NCBI GenBank assembly: GCA_949358305.1
Contig: OX442314.1
Span: 56,367,369 to 56,431,368 of the forward strand
Reading direction: 5' to 3'
Length of the DNA stretch: 64,000 nt
Source: Strigamia acuminata
Taxonomy: Eukaryota > Arthropoda > Chilopoda > Geophilomorpha > Linotaeniidae
Made by a program: the position numbers and the translations under genes. Positions 29,775 to 40,264 of this stretch are shown in pieces (the stretch's first letter is position 1; each line of letters starts with the position of its first letter). The notes beneath the pieces were generated by a model, which had not been told where the DNA came from, made no database searches, and saw only the letters and a program-made list of their open reading frames with translations.

Positions 29775-30195
29775 TATAGACCTAGCATTAGCTTTAGATT
29801 TACTAAACAAAAAACTTACAATTGTTGGAACAGTCAGAAAAAACAAAAAACATGCACCAAAATCACTTTGGGATACAAAAAATAGAGTTCAATTTTTTTT
29901 TTTATTTTTATTCACAAAGAATCTTACTATCATATCATGTCTCCCTAAACCAAAGAAATGTGTTGTTCTGTTATCGACAGCTCATCATGAACATTACATC
30001 TCTGGACCTGATAGCCACTTCAAACCATCAATCATTTTAGACCTACAATGCATTAAAAAGAGGAATCGATAGATTGGATCAGCTAACTGGAGAATATAAA
30101 GGCCGAAGAGCCACAAGGAAATGGCCATTCACAGTGATATTAAAGCGTACAATGCCATTGTAATTCTATGCACGGCAATAAAAATTGTAGAAATG
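29775..30195 (+). pseudogene. piggyBac transposase relic (C-terminal half)
   Basis: Three conserved piggyBac blocks appear in order in different frames: LLNKKLTIVGTVRKNKKHAP (from about 29799), VVLLSTAHHEH (about 29960), and RGIDRLDQLTGEYKGRRATR with KWPFTVI (about 30060-30140). The last is the segment in which the final catalytic Asp of the family lies (GVD.LD motif). Frameshifts and stops separate them, so it is an old, inactive copy. No terminal TTAA or inverted repeats were identified. Confidence 0.75.
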
Positions 30196-31180
30196 GATGC
30201 ACCCATTTTATTGAGTGGTGCTTAACCAAGTAAAAGCCTTAAACAATTCAAAATTATGAAAAAAGCTACCATCTCTGACACGCTTAAGCACAAGTTACAA
30301 AGAATGCATCGCCACAACTGTTGATACAGGGCAAGCAAATTCGAGAGATGGTTTATCAAAATACCATTTCTCGATTGGATGCAATGCAATAAAACTACGC
30401 ACATTATTACGAAAAATAATACAACTAGCATTCTCTAATAACTGTGATGTAAATTTCAGCAAGCATTTAAACGATGTGGAAATAGATCTTGTTTCAATTA
30501 TCACTGCAAATGCCACATTCATGGAGGAATGGGGTCTTACAGTAGCAAGAAATGTAAATGCCACATTCATGTGGGAATGCAGTCTTACAATACAAAAATA
30601 TCAAACTCAAGAAATGTGAAAAGCAAAGGAAAAAATGACCAGAGCTCTCTTCTGGTTCCACTGACACATTCCAAGTCATCAGTTTATCCAGGGGTGACCA
30701 CGCGGAGGTAGAGAGTTGGATTTTACACCCCCACAAACAGAATTGTTACTTCAAATACTTCAAATTCCATTTTACTACGTTTCACTCCGAACAATTGTAA
30801 GTTGGAAGTTCACTCGGCATCGTCACATGGGATGGGGAGAAAATTCTAACATGCAGATATCAAACCGAGCCTAAAAAACAAAAAAATATAAATGAATTTC
30901 AATGTAAATGTCAAAAATTGTTATACTTAGATTAAATGCTGTGAGAAATAACCGCATTTGACCTTCAATTCGCGTCGTTACTTGAACGAACGAACGTTTC
31001 CGTGTCTCGACTCAAAATGGTTGTGGCTACGGGGTTTACGGTCGAAAAACAGGAATCTACTCTAGACAGAACAAATCGCTAAGGAAATCTCGCGGCAAAT
31101 CTGAATTCATACTTGAATGATGTCTGTACGCTTAAAGTAGAATTAGAATTGGATGTATTATACATTATATAGATTGATAA
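30196..31180. other. non-coding stretch with dispersed and local repeats
   Basis: About 30204-30300 matches about 55421-55520 (shared TTTATTGAGTGGTGCTTAACCAAGTAAA), a second copy of an unclassified dispersed repeat. A 44-bp local duplication (AAATGCCACATTCATG...TCTTAC) occupies about 30506-30594. No gene is supported. Confidence 0.6.
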
Positions 31181-31195
31181 AAAACACACATGTCT

Positions 31196-31389
31196 TTTTT
31201 ATCAATCTAAACATTTATTTTAGTGTTTTTGATCAATCTAAACATTTATTTTAGTGTTTTTGATCAATCTAAACATTTATTTTAGTGTTTTTGATTAATC
31301 TAAACATTTATTTTAGTGTTTTTGATCAATCTAAACATTTATTTTACTGTTTTTGATCAATCTAAACATTTACTTCAGTCATTTTGATC
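31196..31389. repeat. 31-bp tandem repeat, about 6 units
   Basis: The unit is TCAATCTAAACATTTATTTT followed by AGTGTTTTTGA. Six copies are nearly identical and the last decays. AGATTGATAAAAAAC just before the array is complementary to its first unit, so a hairpin caps it. Confidence 0.93.
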
Positions 31390-32030
31390 AAAAACAAATA
31401 AATACCATGCCCAGAGAGATGTGCTTTGGTTTATACACTTGCATTACACTAAGCAACATCGCCTTGCAGCAGAAATTATAGTTAAAGGTACTATCACACT
31501 CATAAAAACTAACGTGCTGCCAATGCTAATTTTACTTTCAAAGTTACGTTAGTGATAATCGACCTCACTGAACATGCAGTCAATGGTTGCTGTGGTCAGT
31601 GGTCTCAACTAGGAGGAGTTGTATGCAACCCCTGCATTGAGAAATGCACTCAAGAGGCACTGCCATGCGCTGCAGGACAGTGATCAGCACGCAGGGGCAG
31701 CTGGTCACACTGTTCTAGAAAGAACTGGTCACGGATTGTCTCGTGCCGTACCCTGGGCCCCACTGGTTGCCTGACCACTTCCGGGACGGGTAGCACCCCC
31801 TAACTTAGCAGGGTGCGCTATTACTACTCTTTAAAAGCAGTGCAAATATTCATTTAACCAATTAGACCTTTGCAATTTCTGGTCTTCCAATCAATTGTCA
31901 TACATCAAACGTTACCAATTAAAAGAAGAAAGCCAACATCCTTCGGAATCGTCACGTGCAATAGACGTATACACTTGTTTCACTATTTAAGCGAAACATT
32001 GTACACAGAATTATAACATTCTTGTCCAAC
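31390..32030. other. intergenic region upstream of the AAA-ATPase-like gene
   Basis: Bases 31560-31830 are GC-richer than their surroundings and contain short inverted repeats, but no recognised gene or RNA. A TATTTAA box at 31984-31990 lies about 40 bp before the ATG at 32031 and could belong to a promoter. Confidence 0.4.
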
Positions 32031-32922
32031 ATGACTCAGAACTGGGAGAGCCTTCGACGCAGCTTTATTGAAGATGTTCAGTGTAATTTGTTCATAGACA
32101 AGACGAGAGAATTAAAATGTTATAATAAACCTGGACGATACATCTGTCGTTTACCGAAAGGTTTCGGGAAGACGACATTACTGGCAATGATCGGATGTTT
32201 TTACGGAATGAATTTGGATTCGAGCGACCCGTCGTACAAGAAACAAGGAGAACAATTCATGAATGAAGTGTTTACTTACGAAATTGCGCGAAATTTCGAG
32301 GTGAATACTTACAAGAACCTGAGAAAAACATTTGGGACGTTTATTCCGGTTTATTTCGCATTTCCGCACGCTTGCGCAGGCTATTACCAGTGTTTTGCGA
32401 GTGGGATCAACGATTTGATGCAAGAATTCGTATTCAAAGAAAATTATTCTTATCTGTTTCGAAACGTTGAACGAGATTTCGGTGTCCAAGAGATGCGCCA
32501 ACTGTGTACATTGTGTTTCAGTTTGTATTGTCAATATGGGCGTCAGGTTATTTTGCTGGTTGATAATTGCGAGCAACCGTTTTATGCGCAGAAACAATAC
32601 CGAAGAGAGGTCGCCGACGGAGAAGATTATGTTGGTTTGTTTTCGGACGTAAATAAGATGTTTGCTGATTGCGTTCACTCTCTAATCCTGACATCTGCCG
32701 ATGAAATTTATCCAGCAAGTCGTGAGAATGACACTGTAAGTAAAAAGAGATTTTTGCATTATTGCATCGAAAATTCAAAAAGACTTGCAATTAGTTGATT
32801 ACTTCTTTTTGAAACGTGAATACAATTTGTTCTCTGAATATTATTTTTTACAGATTGTACGTGGCAATAATATAATGGTAACAAATACTTTTTCTCCTCT
32901 AATTTTGCTTCTACCACATTAA
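32031..32922 (+). CDS. AAA-ATPase-like (PF09820-type) protein, two exons
   Basis: Exon 1 (32031-32735) begins MTQNWESLRRSFIED; exon 2 (32854-32922) ends at TAA. The 118-bp intron starts GTAAGT and ends TTTTTTACAG, phase 0; the total is 257 codons. Motifs follow the AAA-ATPase-like family order: the DKT box (NLFIDKTRELK), a P-loop-like segment (RLPKGFGKTTLLAMIG, where the family has RPRRFGKS/T), and a Walker B-like VILLVDNCEQPF (family LIDEYDxP). The acidic pair after the Walker B Asp is changed (DN versus DE), so ATPase activity is doubtful. Family members usually continue into a PD-(D/E)XK nuclease domain, which is absent. The family is common in bacteria and patchy in eukaryotes, suggesting transfer. 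If the intron is ignored, the frame would instead end at 32798. Confidence 0.65.
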
Positions 32923-33259
32923 TAACATTTATATATTTTCCAATTTCGGAATCACTAACTCCACCCCGCCAGGTGGAGTTGACAGTTGAGGAGTACTGAC
33001 CCCGATGACATCACATCCGGTCACTAATCCCACAACCAATGGGAATAAGAACTCTCGGACCCATGGTGCAAGAGTGGACTATAAAAGGGCAAACATCCTG
33101 TTGGGGCCCGGGAGTTACACACAAGGTCGAACGAGGATATAAGGTTCCGTCATCACAGCATACAACGGTAGTTTCGGTCTGGCTTTAGCAAAGTTGGGAC
33201 TGAATGTGACGTCCTAATTGTCCCGTAGTAGTTTGTTTACCTTGGCAACAAATGTAAAA
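32923..33259 (+). promoter_or_regulatory. possible promoter before THAP relic
   Basis: CTATAAAAGGG at about 33080-33090 is a strong TATA match, with GC-rich sequence upstream (CCACCCCGCCAGGTGGAG near 32963). It lies about 170 bp before the THAP ATG. It could be the promoter of that transposon gene or part of an unrecognised repeat. Confidence 0.35.
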
Positions 33260-33612
33260 ATGTCGTGTGCTGTTTCATACCGTACAAATACCTACAAAAA
33301 TTCAAGAAATCAAAGTTTATCATTTTTTAGCTTTCCAAAAAGTTTATCTATTAGGGACAAATGGATCAAAGGTTGTAATATACAAGAAAAAAAATCAATT
33401 TTAACTTTGAAAAAGTATGTTCTCTTCATTTTGATGCGGAAAAAGATTACTCCAACTACATGAAGTGGCGATTGGGTAATGTAAAACCAAAGTTGCTGTC
33501 AAATGCTATCCCCTCGCTACATTTTAAGAACAAAACTGAAAACACGGTGACTGCAAGAGATATTCGTGCCAAGAAAAGAAGTACCGGTAGTGTGAAAGAG
33601 CATACTTTATAG
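33260..33612 (+). pseudogene. THAP DNA-binding domain relic
   Basis: ATG at 33260 opens MSCAVSYRTN...SFFSFPKSLSIRDKWIKGC, the N-terminal half of a THAP zinc finger. The second half is one frame over: VCSLHFDAEKDYSNYMKW followed by the AVPTIF-like LLSNAIPSLHF, ending at TAG 33610-33612. The frame break falls in A-rich runs at about 33385-33415. The second zinc Cys appears to be Tyr (CAVSY). THAP domains bind DNA and form the N-terminus of P-element transposases; matching transposase relics follow. Confidence 0.75.
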
Positions 33613-33962
33613 TATACTTTCATATTTTTAAATTGTAAATATTTCTTGCTGGCTGTCTTTGGCAATGCAACAAATCTTTTTTTTAACTTTGGGGTAATCT
33701 CACCCCTTAAGCCAAAGTCACCCCGCTTTACGGTATCATATAAAGAGCATTGAAGCGATTAGAAACATTATCTCCAAAACGTAAATTTTTATTAAAAATA
33801 TTATCCTTTATGTTACATAAGGAATTAATAAACATATATTTATTAACTATAAAATCCAAATTAAAAAAATAAATTTTTTGAATAAAAATATAACATTTAA
33901 AATAGAAAATGTTTTGAATGAAAATGTAAAACAAAATAAAATAATTAGAATGAATAATTAGA

Positions 33963-35120
33963 ATGATTTTAAAATTATTAAAAGTTACTGATGGTGAACT
34001 AAAAATTTGTTTCCACTTAACCAGGTATCACATTGAATTGCAAGGAAGTGAAAGGCAGAGAGTTAAGGATGCGGCCAAATTGTTTTCAAATAAAACAGCT
34101 GTTGCTTTGTGTCGATATCTCCAAGAAGAAGAAGCATCAAAATTTTTTCAAGCAGTTAATGACACGTTTGATGTTTTCAATGCCAGCGTCCCAAATGATA
34201 AAAAAATACCAATTAAAAGTGCCTTCGGAAATTGTTTGGACCAACAGCAAAAAGTGTTAAAGAAAATGGATCACTTCATGTTTTATAGCCGGTTTGGAAA
34301 AAGCAAATCAATGCTTCCATTTCAACGTGGCATTCTGCAACAAACATAACGTACCCGCCGCCTAACACAAGATTGCCTAGAACATTTATTTTCCAAAATT
34401 AGAGGAATAGGCAAATTCTATCTGCATCCATTGGCAGCTGACTGTCTTAATCGCCTACGTTTACTTCTGCTCGGTGGCAACTGCTCTGTAATTCCACTTG
34501 GCACGGCTTGTGAAGTGAAACTGATACCGACACATTAATCTCTTCCGTATTTCTGTCATCGTTTGCAGAATCTGGAAATAGGGAATCAGAAATCAATGGA
34601 GAAACAGAAATTCAACAGCTCCTTGAAGAATTTACAACTAGCAATGTCTACACAACCACAGCAACTACCACAAACACACGACTCTCCACCACTGAACTTG
34701 CTGAAACAGATTGCATTCGATATCTTGCTGGGTATATTGTGTACAAGTGCCAGGACGTTGATCCAACACTCGGCTACAAGATCTCAAGTTTTGTTTATAA
34801 TGCACCCACATGGCTGCGTTCTTTCATACACGGGTAGCCTGTAAAAGCCACCTGATGCATGGCTGGAGTTGTTTAAGCAATTTGAAGTTCTCTTTGAATT
34901 TCATGGAAACTACATCAACAGAAAGCCATAAGTCATCAAAAAATTGCAAGAACTGATAGCTTAGAAATTTCCAAGCATTGACAAAAAAATAATTCGTTAT
35001 TATAGTACTTCAAGAACACTTGCAAAAATTAATTTTTTGAATAATTTTGAAGAAGAGAATAGGTTAGAGCAGAAAACTCGCAGACAGTTACAAAAGGCGA
35101 CAATGTGGTCAAAATCTTAA
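33963..35120 (+). pseudogene. P-element/THAP9 transposase relic
   Basis: Decayed frames keep P-element transposase segments in order. These are ELQGSERQRVKDAAKLFSNK...FFQAVNDTFDVFNA (33963-34349), LTQDCLEHLFSKIRGIGKFY...RLRLLLLGGN (about 34364-34480), CIRYLAGYIVYKCQD (about 34700), and a basic C-terminal part ending near 35120. At least three stops or frame changes separate them. With the THAP domain at 33260-33612 this is one old P-type transposon. Terminal inverted repeats were not found. Confidence 0.75.
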
Positions 35121-35284
35121 TTACAATAAGTTACTTTAATTAAAATTATTGTTGATTATTTCTAAAATTATGATAAAGTACGTATACTAGTACATAATTT
35201 ATAAATTTTCATTGTAGTTGACTATAACCTGGGTATAACTTTGGTGTTTACCTTTGCTTTGTTTTGCTTAGTATAATTTTTATT

Positions 35285-35491
35285 TAATGTATTTTAATTT
35301 TTAATTTTAATTCATTTTAATTTTTAATTGTAAATCCTTTTAATTTTTAATTTAAATTACTTTTAATTTTTAATTTAAATTTCTTTTAATTTTTAATTTA
35401 AATTCATTTTAATTTTCTATTGTAATTCATTTTAATTTTTAATTTCAATTTGTTTTAATTTTTAATTTCAATTTGTTTTAATTTTTAATTT
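35285..35491. repeat. AT-rich tandem repeat (TTTTAATTTTTAATTT...)
   Basis: Imperfect units of about 22 bp built on TTTTAATTTTTAATTTAAATT. The array resumes at 36488-36540 after a 986-bp insertion. Confidence 0.85.
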
Positions 35492-35496
35492 TAACT

Positions 35497-36482
35497 ATCA
35501 TGAACTGGTTGTTTGAAAGACGCGCCAGTACGATTCTAGGAGAGCCTGGTCTCGAATAAGAGCCCGGGCAATGATAAGCAGCCTGAAGGGTGGCGGCAAG
35601 CTTATCCTCTTACTCGATCATTTCATACAAATTTTAGCCGGGTCTGTTGGAATCATAAAATGGAAGAAAATGATGCACACGCGCGGACTTAACAACGCTA
35701 GCGTGGCCTATGCTAATCTGGCAGAGACCCCTAATGGCAAGGCGGCCAGACCGAGCAACCGCGCACTAATCGCGCGCAAAAGACGAAATAGTAACTCATG
35801 GCCAACTTGAATCAGATCTCTAGTCCTTCGGTGCGTATCAGCGGCATATAAAACACAATAACGAAAGGTCAACGAAAGGAAAGGAATTCAAAGATGACAC
35901 GCAGAATTAAACACGCGATATGACAATGAATATACTCAACACGCATGAATCAACAGCATGGAGTCAGTACTGTGAACTAACACAGGAGAAAGGCTGCCAA
36001 ATGCTCCGGCCAGCTAAGGCTCTTACTAAGCTCATGGACTTGTACCTTCTGAGTGAATCTGACTTGAAAACGCTCAGAAGTGAACTTGGGCCAGGATCCA
36101 CTACAGAATTGGAGATAAAAGCCAATGAGATGATCAAACTGAGCCAATCAAGCGCGTTGATGAATAATTAACGCGATGACTAAGCGTGAGTAACTCAAAC
36201 ATTTAAATTAACTAGGATGAACTAAATGAAATCAGGAGGGGTAACAGTGAGTAATATACAACTTAGACTAGTCTGATGTGGCTGAATTGAGCCACACCAG
36301 ACCAAATCAAGGGATAAACGTGAATAAGAAATGAAGGTAGGACAAAACTCAAATTATATTAGGTTTAGGATTTAGTAGGAGTTTAAACAAATCAAACAAT
36401 GATTAGGAGCACACGGAATAGATAACGCGCACAAACACAACAATTGGTGAGAGAAAACAGCGCGTAGATGCCGGCCGTGACA
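35497..36482. mobile_element. 986-bp insertion of unknown type, 5-bp duplication
   Basis: The AT-rich array is split by a compositionally distinct block flanked by TAACT (35492-35496 and 36483-36487). The block starts ATCATGAACTGG and ends GGCCGTGACA, with no clear inverted or terminal direct repeats and no poly(A). Two short plus frames (35571-35810 and 35920-36171) have no recognised domain. It could be a solo LTR with unusual ends, a non-autonomous retroelement, or a DNA transposon remnant. Confidence 0.5.
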
Positions 36483-36540
36483 TAACTCATTTTAATTTTT
36501 AATTTCAATTCGTTTTAATTTTTAATTTTAATTAATTTTG

Positions 36541-36879
36541 ATTTGTTCTGGCTTCCGAGCCTATTTTATTGTTTTCATTGTGTGTTTTTTTTTTTAGTAA
36601 ATAACGTCAAATCAATAAGCCAATCACAGAAGACTTTCATGATGGCTGAACCTTACATCCTCGCTCGACCTTGGTTACACAGGCTTCCTGTGCAATGGCA
36701 GGTTGAAGTTGGATGCGATTTTGGGCAAAGATCCAATGTTTGGGAGTCTGTAACATTTTTTATCCGAAAACCTGATACTTTTGGACAAATTTGCAGACTC
36801 ATCAGCTATTTGAATTTAAATTCATATGTCTAAACCTTGAGTTGAGCTTTATTGCCCAGTGGAAGAAGGCTTGATAACT
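36541..36879 (+). other. short ORF of unknown function after a possible splice acceptor
   Basis: A pyrimidine tract ending TTTTTTTTTTTAG (about 36585-36597) precedes a frame with ATG near 36640 (MMAEPYILARPWLHRLPVQW...) of about 64 codons. No family is recognised; it may be a transposon remnant. Confidence 0.3.
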
Positions 36880-37035
36880 AGCCTTGGGTCTTCCAGCATC
36901 ACCGAGCACCCCCCTCCCCCACCCCACACTGCCCACAACACCCGTGAATGGATAGCACAACATGTGGGCCCGAATCAGCATATTGAAATTTTGAAGTGGC
37001 CACTCAGCCACAGCCTGAAGCCACGCCAGAGCTTT
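36880..37035 (+). pseudogene. Tc1/mariner transposase C-terminal relic
   Basis: The frame HTAHNTREWIAQHVGPNQHI then EILKWPLSHSLKP matches the end of the Tc1/mariner catalytic core (family pattern: Asn-Ala-x-x-His...Trp-x-x-x-His...Leu-x-Trp-Pro-x-x-Ser-Pro-Asp-Leu-Asn-Pro). The SPDLNP box is decayed. It is only a fragment; no inverted repeats were seen. Confidence 0.5.
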
Positions 37036-37437
37036 GAAAAAAAAGGACGACTAATCCAGATTATTTTCAAGGTCCTTCTTGATACCGGTGAAGCGAGGAC
37101 GTTAAGCCCTCCTAAGCGATGTGCTACGTGCATCACCGATGCCGCATCACTTCCGTGAGTGCCCGGTGAGGGAAAGAAGCCATCTGAAAGATTTAAAAGC
37201 CTCTAGACCCGTGGATCTAGGTCAGGTCCCGGCCGCTTATTTTTTTTCCTTCAATTTGTTTAGTGTTTTTTTGTTTTCAATTTTTAATTTTGAAGGTCTG
37301 ACCAAAATTTACCATCTTTGTTTTCTTTTGTATAAATTATTTGTTTATTTCATTTTTTTGTCATTATTATTTTGTCCCGAGTCGGTGTTACGTTTCGGCC
37401 ACGCCGTCGTAACATTATTGAGAATGTACGTCGAACA
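37036..37437. other. flank of copia-C, no supported gene
   Basis: The sequence is T-rich with short open pieces. A plus frame (FCPESVLRFGHAVVTLLRMY...) reaches the copia-C insertion point and stays open for about 20 codons in the right flank (55071 onward) if copia-C is ignored; no family is recognised. GAACA at 37433-37437 is the left target duplication. Confidence 0.4.
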
Positions 37438-37594
37438 TGTTATTTCTTTTGTATAATAAAAGTCAGTTTTTGAAGAGAAGAAACGAATGCAACCTTTTAC
37501 TGAGATGGCAAAAACAATACAAAGCATAAAAGTGGAAAATGACACGAGACGTGCACTACATTATTTATCTGAGCATGCGCAATTTACCCCAACA
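37438..37594 (-). repeat. copia-C 3' LTR (157 bp)
   Basis: Identical to 54914-55070. Coding-strand ends are TGTTGGGG...AATAACA. A polypurine tract (TTAATGGGGGATT on the coding strand, about 37595-37607) abuts it. Confidence 0.95.
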
Positions 37595-37648
37595 AATCCC
37601 CCATTAATTGTGAATGCTCGTACAAAGTTCAACGAAGAAAATAATCAA

Positions 37649-37751
37649 CAACAAAATTCGTAACTTAATGACTATGCTTAATTAACAACAAAATTCGTAA
37701 CTTAATGACTATGCTTAATTAACAACAAAATTCGTAACTTAATAACTATCT
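37649..37751. repeat. 37-bp tandem repeat, three units, after copia-C stop
   Basis: Units start at 37649, 37686 and 37723 with consensus CAACAAAATTCGTAACTTAA then TGACTATGCTTAATTAA. They lie between the pol stop and the polypurine tract, in the 3' untranslated region. Confidence 0.9.
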
Positions 37752-39015
37752 TCAATCTTCGACCTCCTCGGCCAGCTTGACCCCAAGCGCGTAACGACTT
37801 GTTTTCATCTTTGCCACCGGGACGGCCTTGGTCAGAAAATCCACAATCAGGTCTTCTGAAGAGACGTGGACTAGATGTACATTCCCAAGCTTCACCTCCT
37901 GGCGCACGTACATCAGGTACTTGTTTATGTGTTTCGTCCTACCATGTTGGTTCGATCCACAAATGGTCTGGATCGCCGGCAAGCAGTCCGTGCTGATCGC
38001 CAAGCTTCGGGGAACGCATTCGACTTGACCGAGTTCACATAGAAGTCCACGTGCCCACTGCAGAGTTTTCAGCAGATCGCACATAGCGAGCGTTTCGCTT
38101 TCGCACGTTGAGAGCGCAATCAGACTCTGTTTTCTCGTTTTCCAGCATACGACCGCTTCCCCGATCTTGACAATGAAACCCGAAAAGGACTTGGCGTCCT
38201 TGGCCGTGTTCCAACTCGCGTCGCTGTAGCCGTGCAGTACTCCTTTTTGCGAAGGGAAAAATAGACGCATATCTTGCGTTCGCTTGAGATAGCTCAATAC
38301 CCGCTTTATGGCGTTGAAATGAATCTGTCTCGGACTTCTCGAGTAAGTGGACAACTTGCTGACGGCAAAGGAGATGTCGGGGCGTGACACAATCATAAGA
38401 TGCATAATGGAGCCCAAGATTTGTTGAAAAATGGTGCACTCCACTTCCGGCGATTCTTCACAGACGTCCAAATCTTGGCCTACAACGAGGGGAGTGAGCG
38501 CCTTGGCCCGATCGTCCGGGGAGAATCGCTGGAGTACCTCCTTGATGTATTTTTGCTGCCCGATCCAAATCCCATTACGTGTAATTTCAATCTCCATGCC
38601 TAGCAAATATCGAATTTCGCCCAGGTCCACAAGTTCGAATACTCTTTCAAGGCCTTTCATTAGCCACTTAATGATCGAGTTTCCTTTGTATCCTGCGGCC
38701 ATGTCATCGACATAGATGCCAAGAATGACGAATTCGGTGCCTCTTCTGTAAATATATAGACAATTGTCGTTAATAAGTGGTAATAAGCCGATTTCTTGTA
38801 ATTCTTCATCTAAGCGGTCATTCCAGCAACGCCCAGATTGGCGCAGCCCGTACAAGCTCCTCTCGAGTTGACAAACTTGATCATCGCCTTCTTCAAAACC
38901 TTCTGGTTGCAACATGAAAATTTCTTCACTGAGTCTTCCGTGAAGATAGGCGGTTTTCACGTCAAATTGCCTTGTTTTGAGCTTGTGTGTCGCGACCACA
39001 TTTAGAAAAATGCGC
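37752..39015 (-). pseudogene. copia-C polyprotein, C-terminal part (reverse transcriptase and RNase H)
   Basis: This part encodes the reverse transcriptase from just inside the palm: RQFDVKTAYLHGRLSEEIFM, SLYGLRQSGRCWNDRLDEEL, the catalytic LGIYVDDMAAG, then FQQILGSIMHLMIVSRPDIS. RNase H follows (GYSDASWNTAKDAKSFSGFI, KQSLIALSTCESETLAMCD) and the frame ends at 37752. There is no internal stop. At its 5' end the frame meets gypsy B at 39016; the other half is at 51842-54852. Confidence 0.93.
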
Positions 39016-40089
39016 TGCGGCGATCCGGGTTTTTACTTATTAAATTATGTAAATTCAATAAGCAATCGTCGTAGAGATGCCGTACAGGACTTCTACTCTG
39101 TGGCCAAATGTTTGTCTAGGGGAATGATTTTACACAGAGTAAAGGAAAAATTAGATAGTTTTAATTGTTCAAAATACAAAGGAGGTATATTTGAAATGAA
39201 ATAATAATGTTTGGGGTCGATCTGGCTTCTTCTTCAATGTCTACACTCACAGGTGACCGTTGGCTCCAAGATGGCGTCGATGGCGTCGTGTGAGCGCGGG
39301 ATTTTAGCGGAGTAAACTCGACGCTAAAATACGTTGCTAAATATTCTAAAATCCTCGTGGAGCACGCTCGACACGAGAATACTTCTCACACACGGTGAAA
39401 GTGATTATTACGGAGCAAGCTCGACGTAACAATCCGTCTTAACACAATCTGCCTTGTGGAGTTAAACTCAACACAAAGCCTTCAAATTGACAGAGCAAGC
39501 TCTATGTCAATTCCACACAGAAATGGCTTAAATTACGCGTAGTAATTCAAGCAGAAGGGCGCTATTCCGTACAGTTGGCACGGACCAGCAATGAATCTCG
39601 ATTCTTCCAATATCACAGATCACACTTAGCGAGTTTGGGCATAAGTTTGACACGGTTGTGAAAGGTTTGGAAGCAGGATCAAGAGTGCGGGAAGAGTGGG
39701 CCAAAACCGTTTGGCTCACTTCTAAATCTGCTCAGAAAAGCTGCGCAGATGACGAGTTGCACAAAGATCACACACGGCCGCCTTCGGGTCGTGTGCAACA
39801 ATTGAGCCGGGCACGCGCGAGGGGAAGGGATGCTCCGCCCAGGCACACGCCTAGCAGCATCATCAAAGCAATGCACGCTGCAGCGCGATTGGTTGACGCT
39901 GTTGCTGGGCCAAAACTTGCTGCAAAACACAATATTATTTGGGTAATATTGTGTCTTGTTTTATATTTTATTAATGTATGTTTTATTTCAATTTACATTG
40001 AAACAAAACATATAAGCTTGTTGAATATGTTTATAAGACAATTTGGAAATATGGTGCGCACTCAAATAGGAATATTTGAGGTCACCACA
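39016..40089 (-). repeat. gypsy B 3' LTR (1074 bp)
   Basis: Same length as the other three gypsy LTR copies. It shares with its partner the variant CACACACGGTG (A has CACACACAGTG). Hairpin array at 39301-39512; polypurine tract at 40090-40103. Confidence 0.96.
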
Positions 40090-40264
40090 CTTCCCCCCCT
40101 TTTAAGAAAGAATCTTATTCTTTTCCAAAAAGAGACAGGTAAGTATATGAATAAATACACAAGGTTTCAAAGTAAAATGGAACAGGATATATATTTATTC
40201 TTTTTTATTACAATATAAAAAATAAAAAAGGAATTATTTTTTAATGAATGGGCATGTTCCCTAA

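Noticed and set aside
33218-33463. 81-codon ORF as a complete small gene
   Set aside because: It is the first half of a THAP domain read past a frame break; the real continuation is in the next frame.
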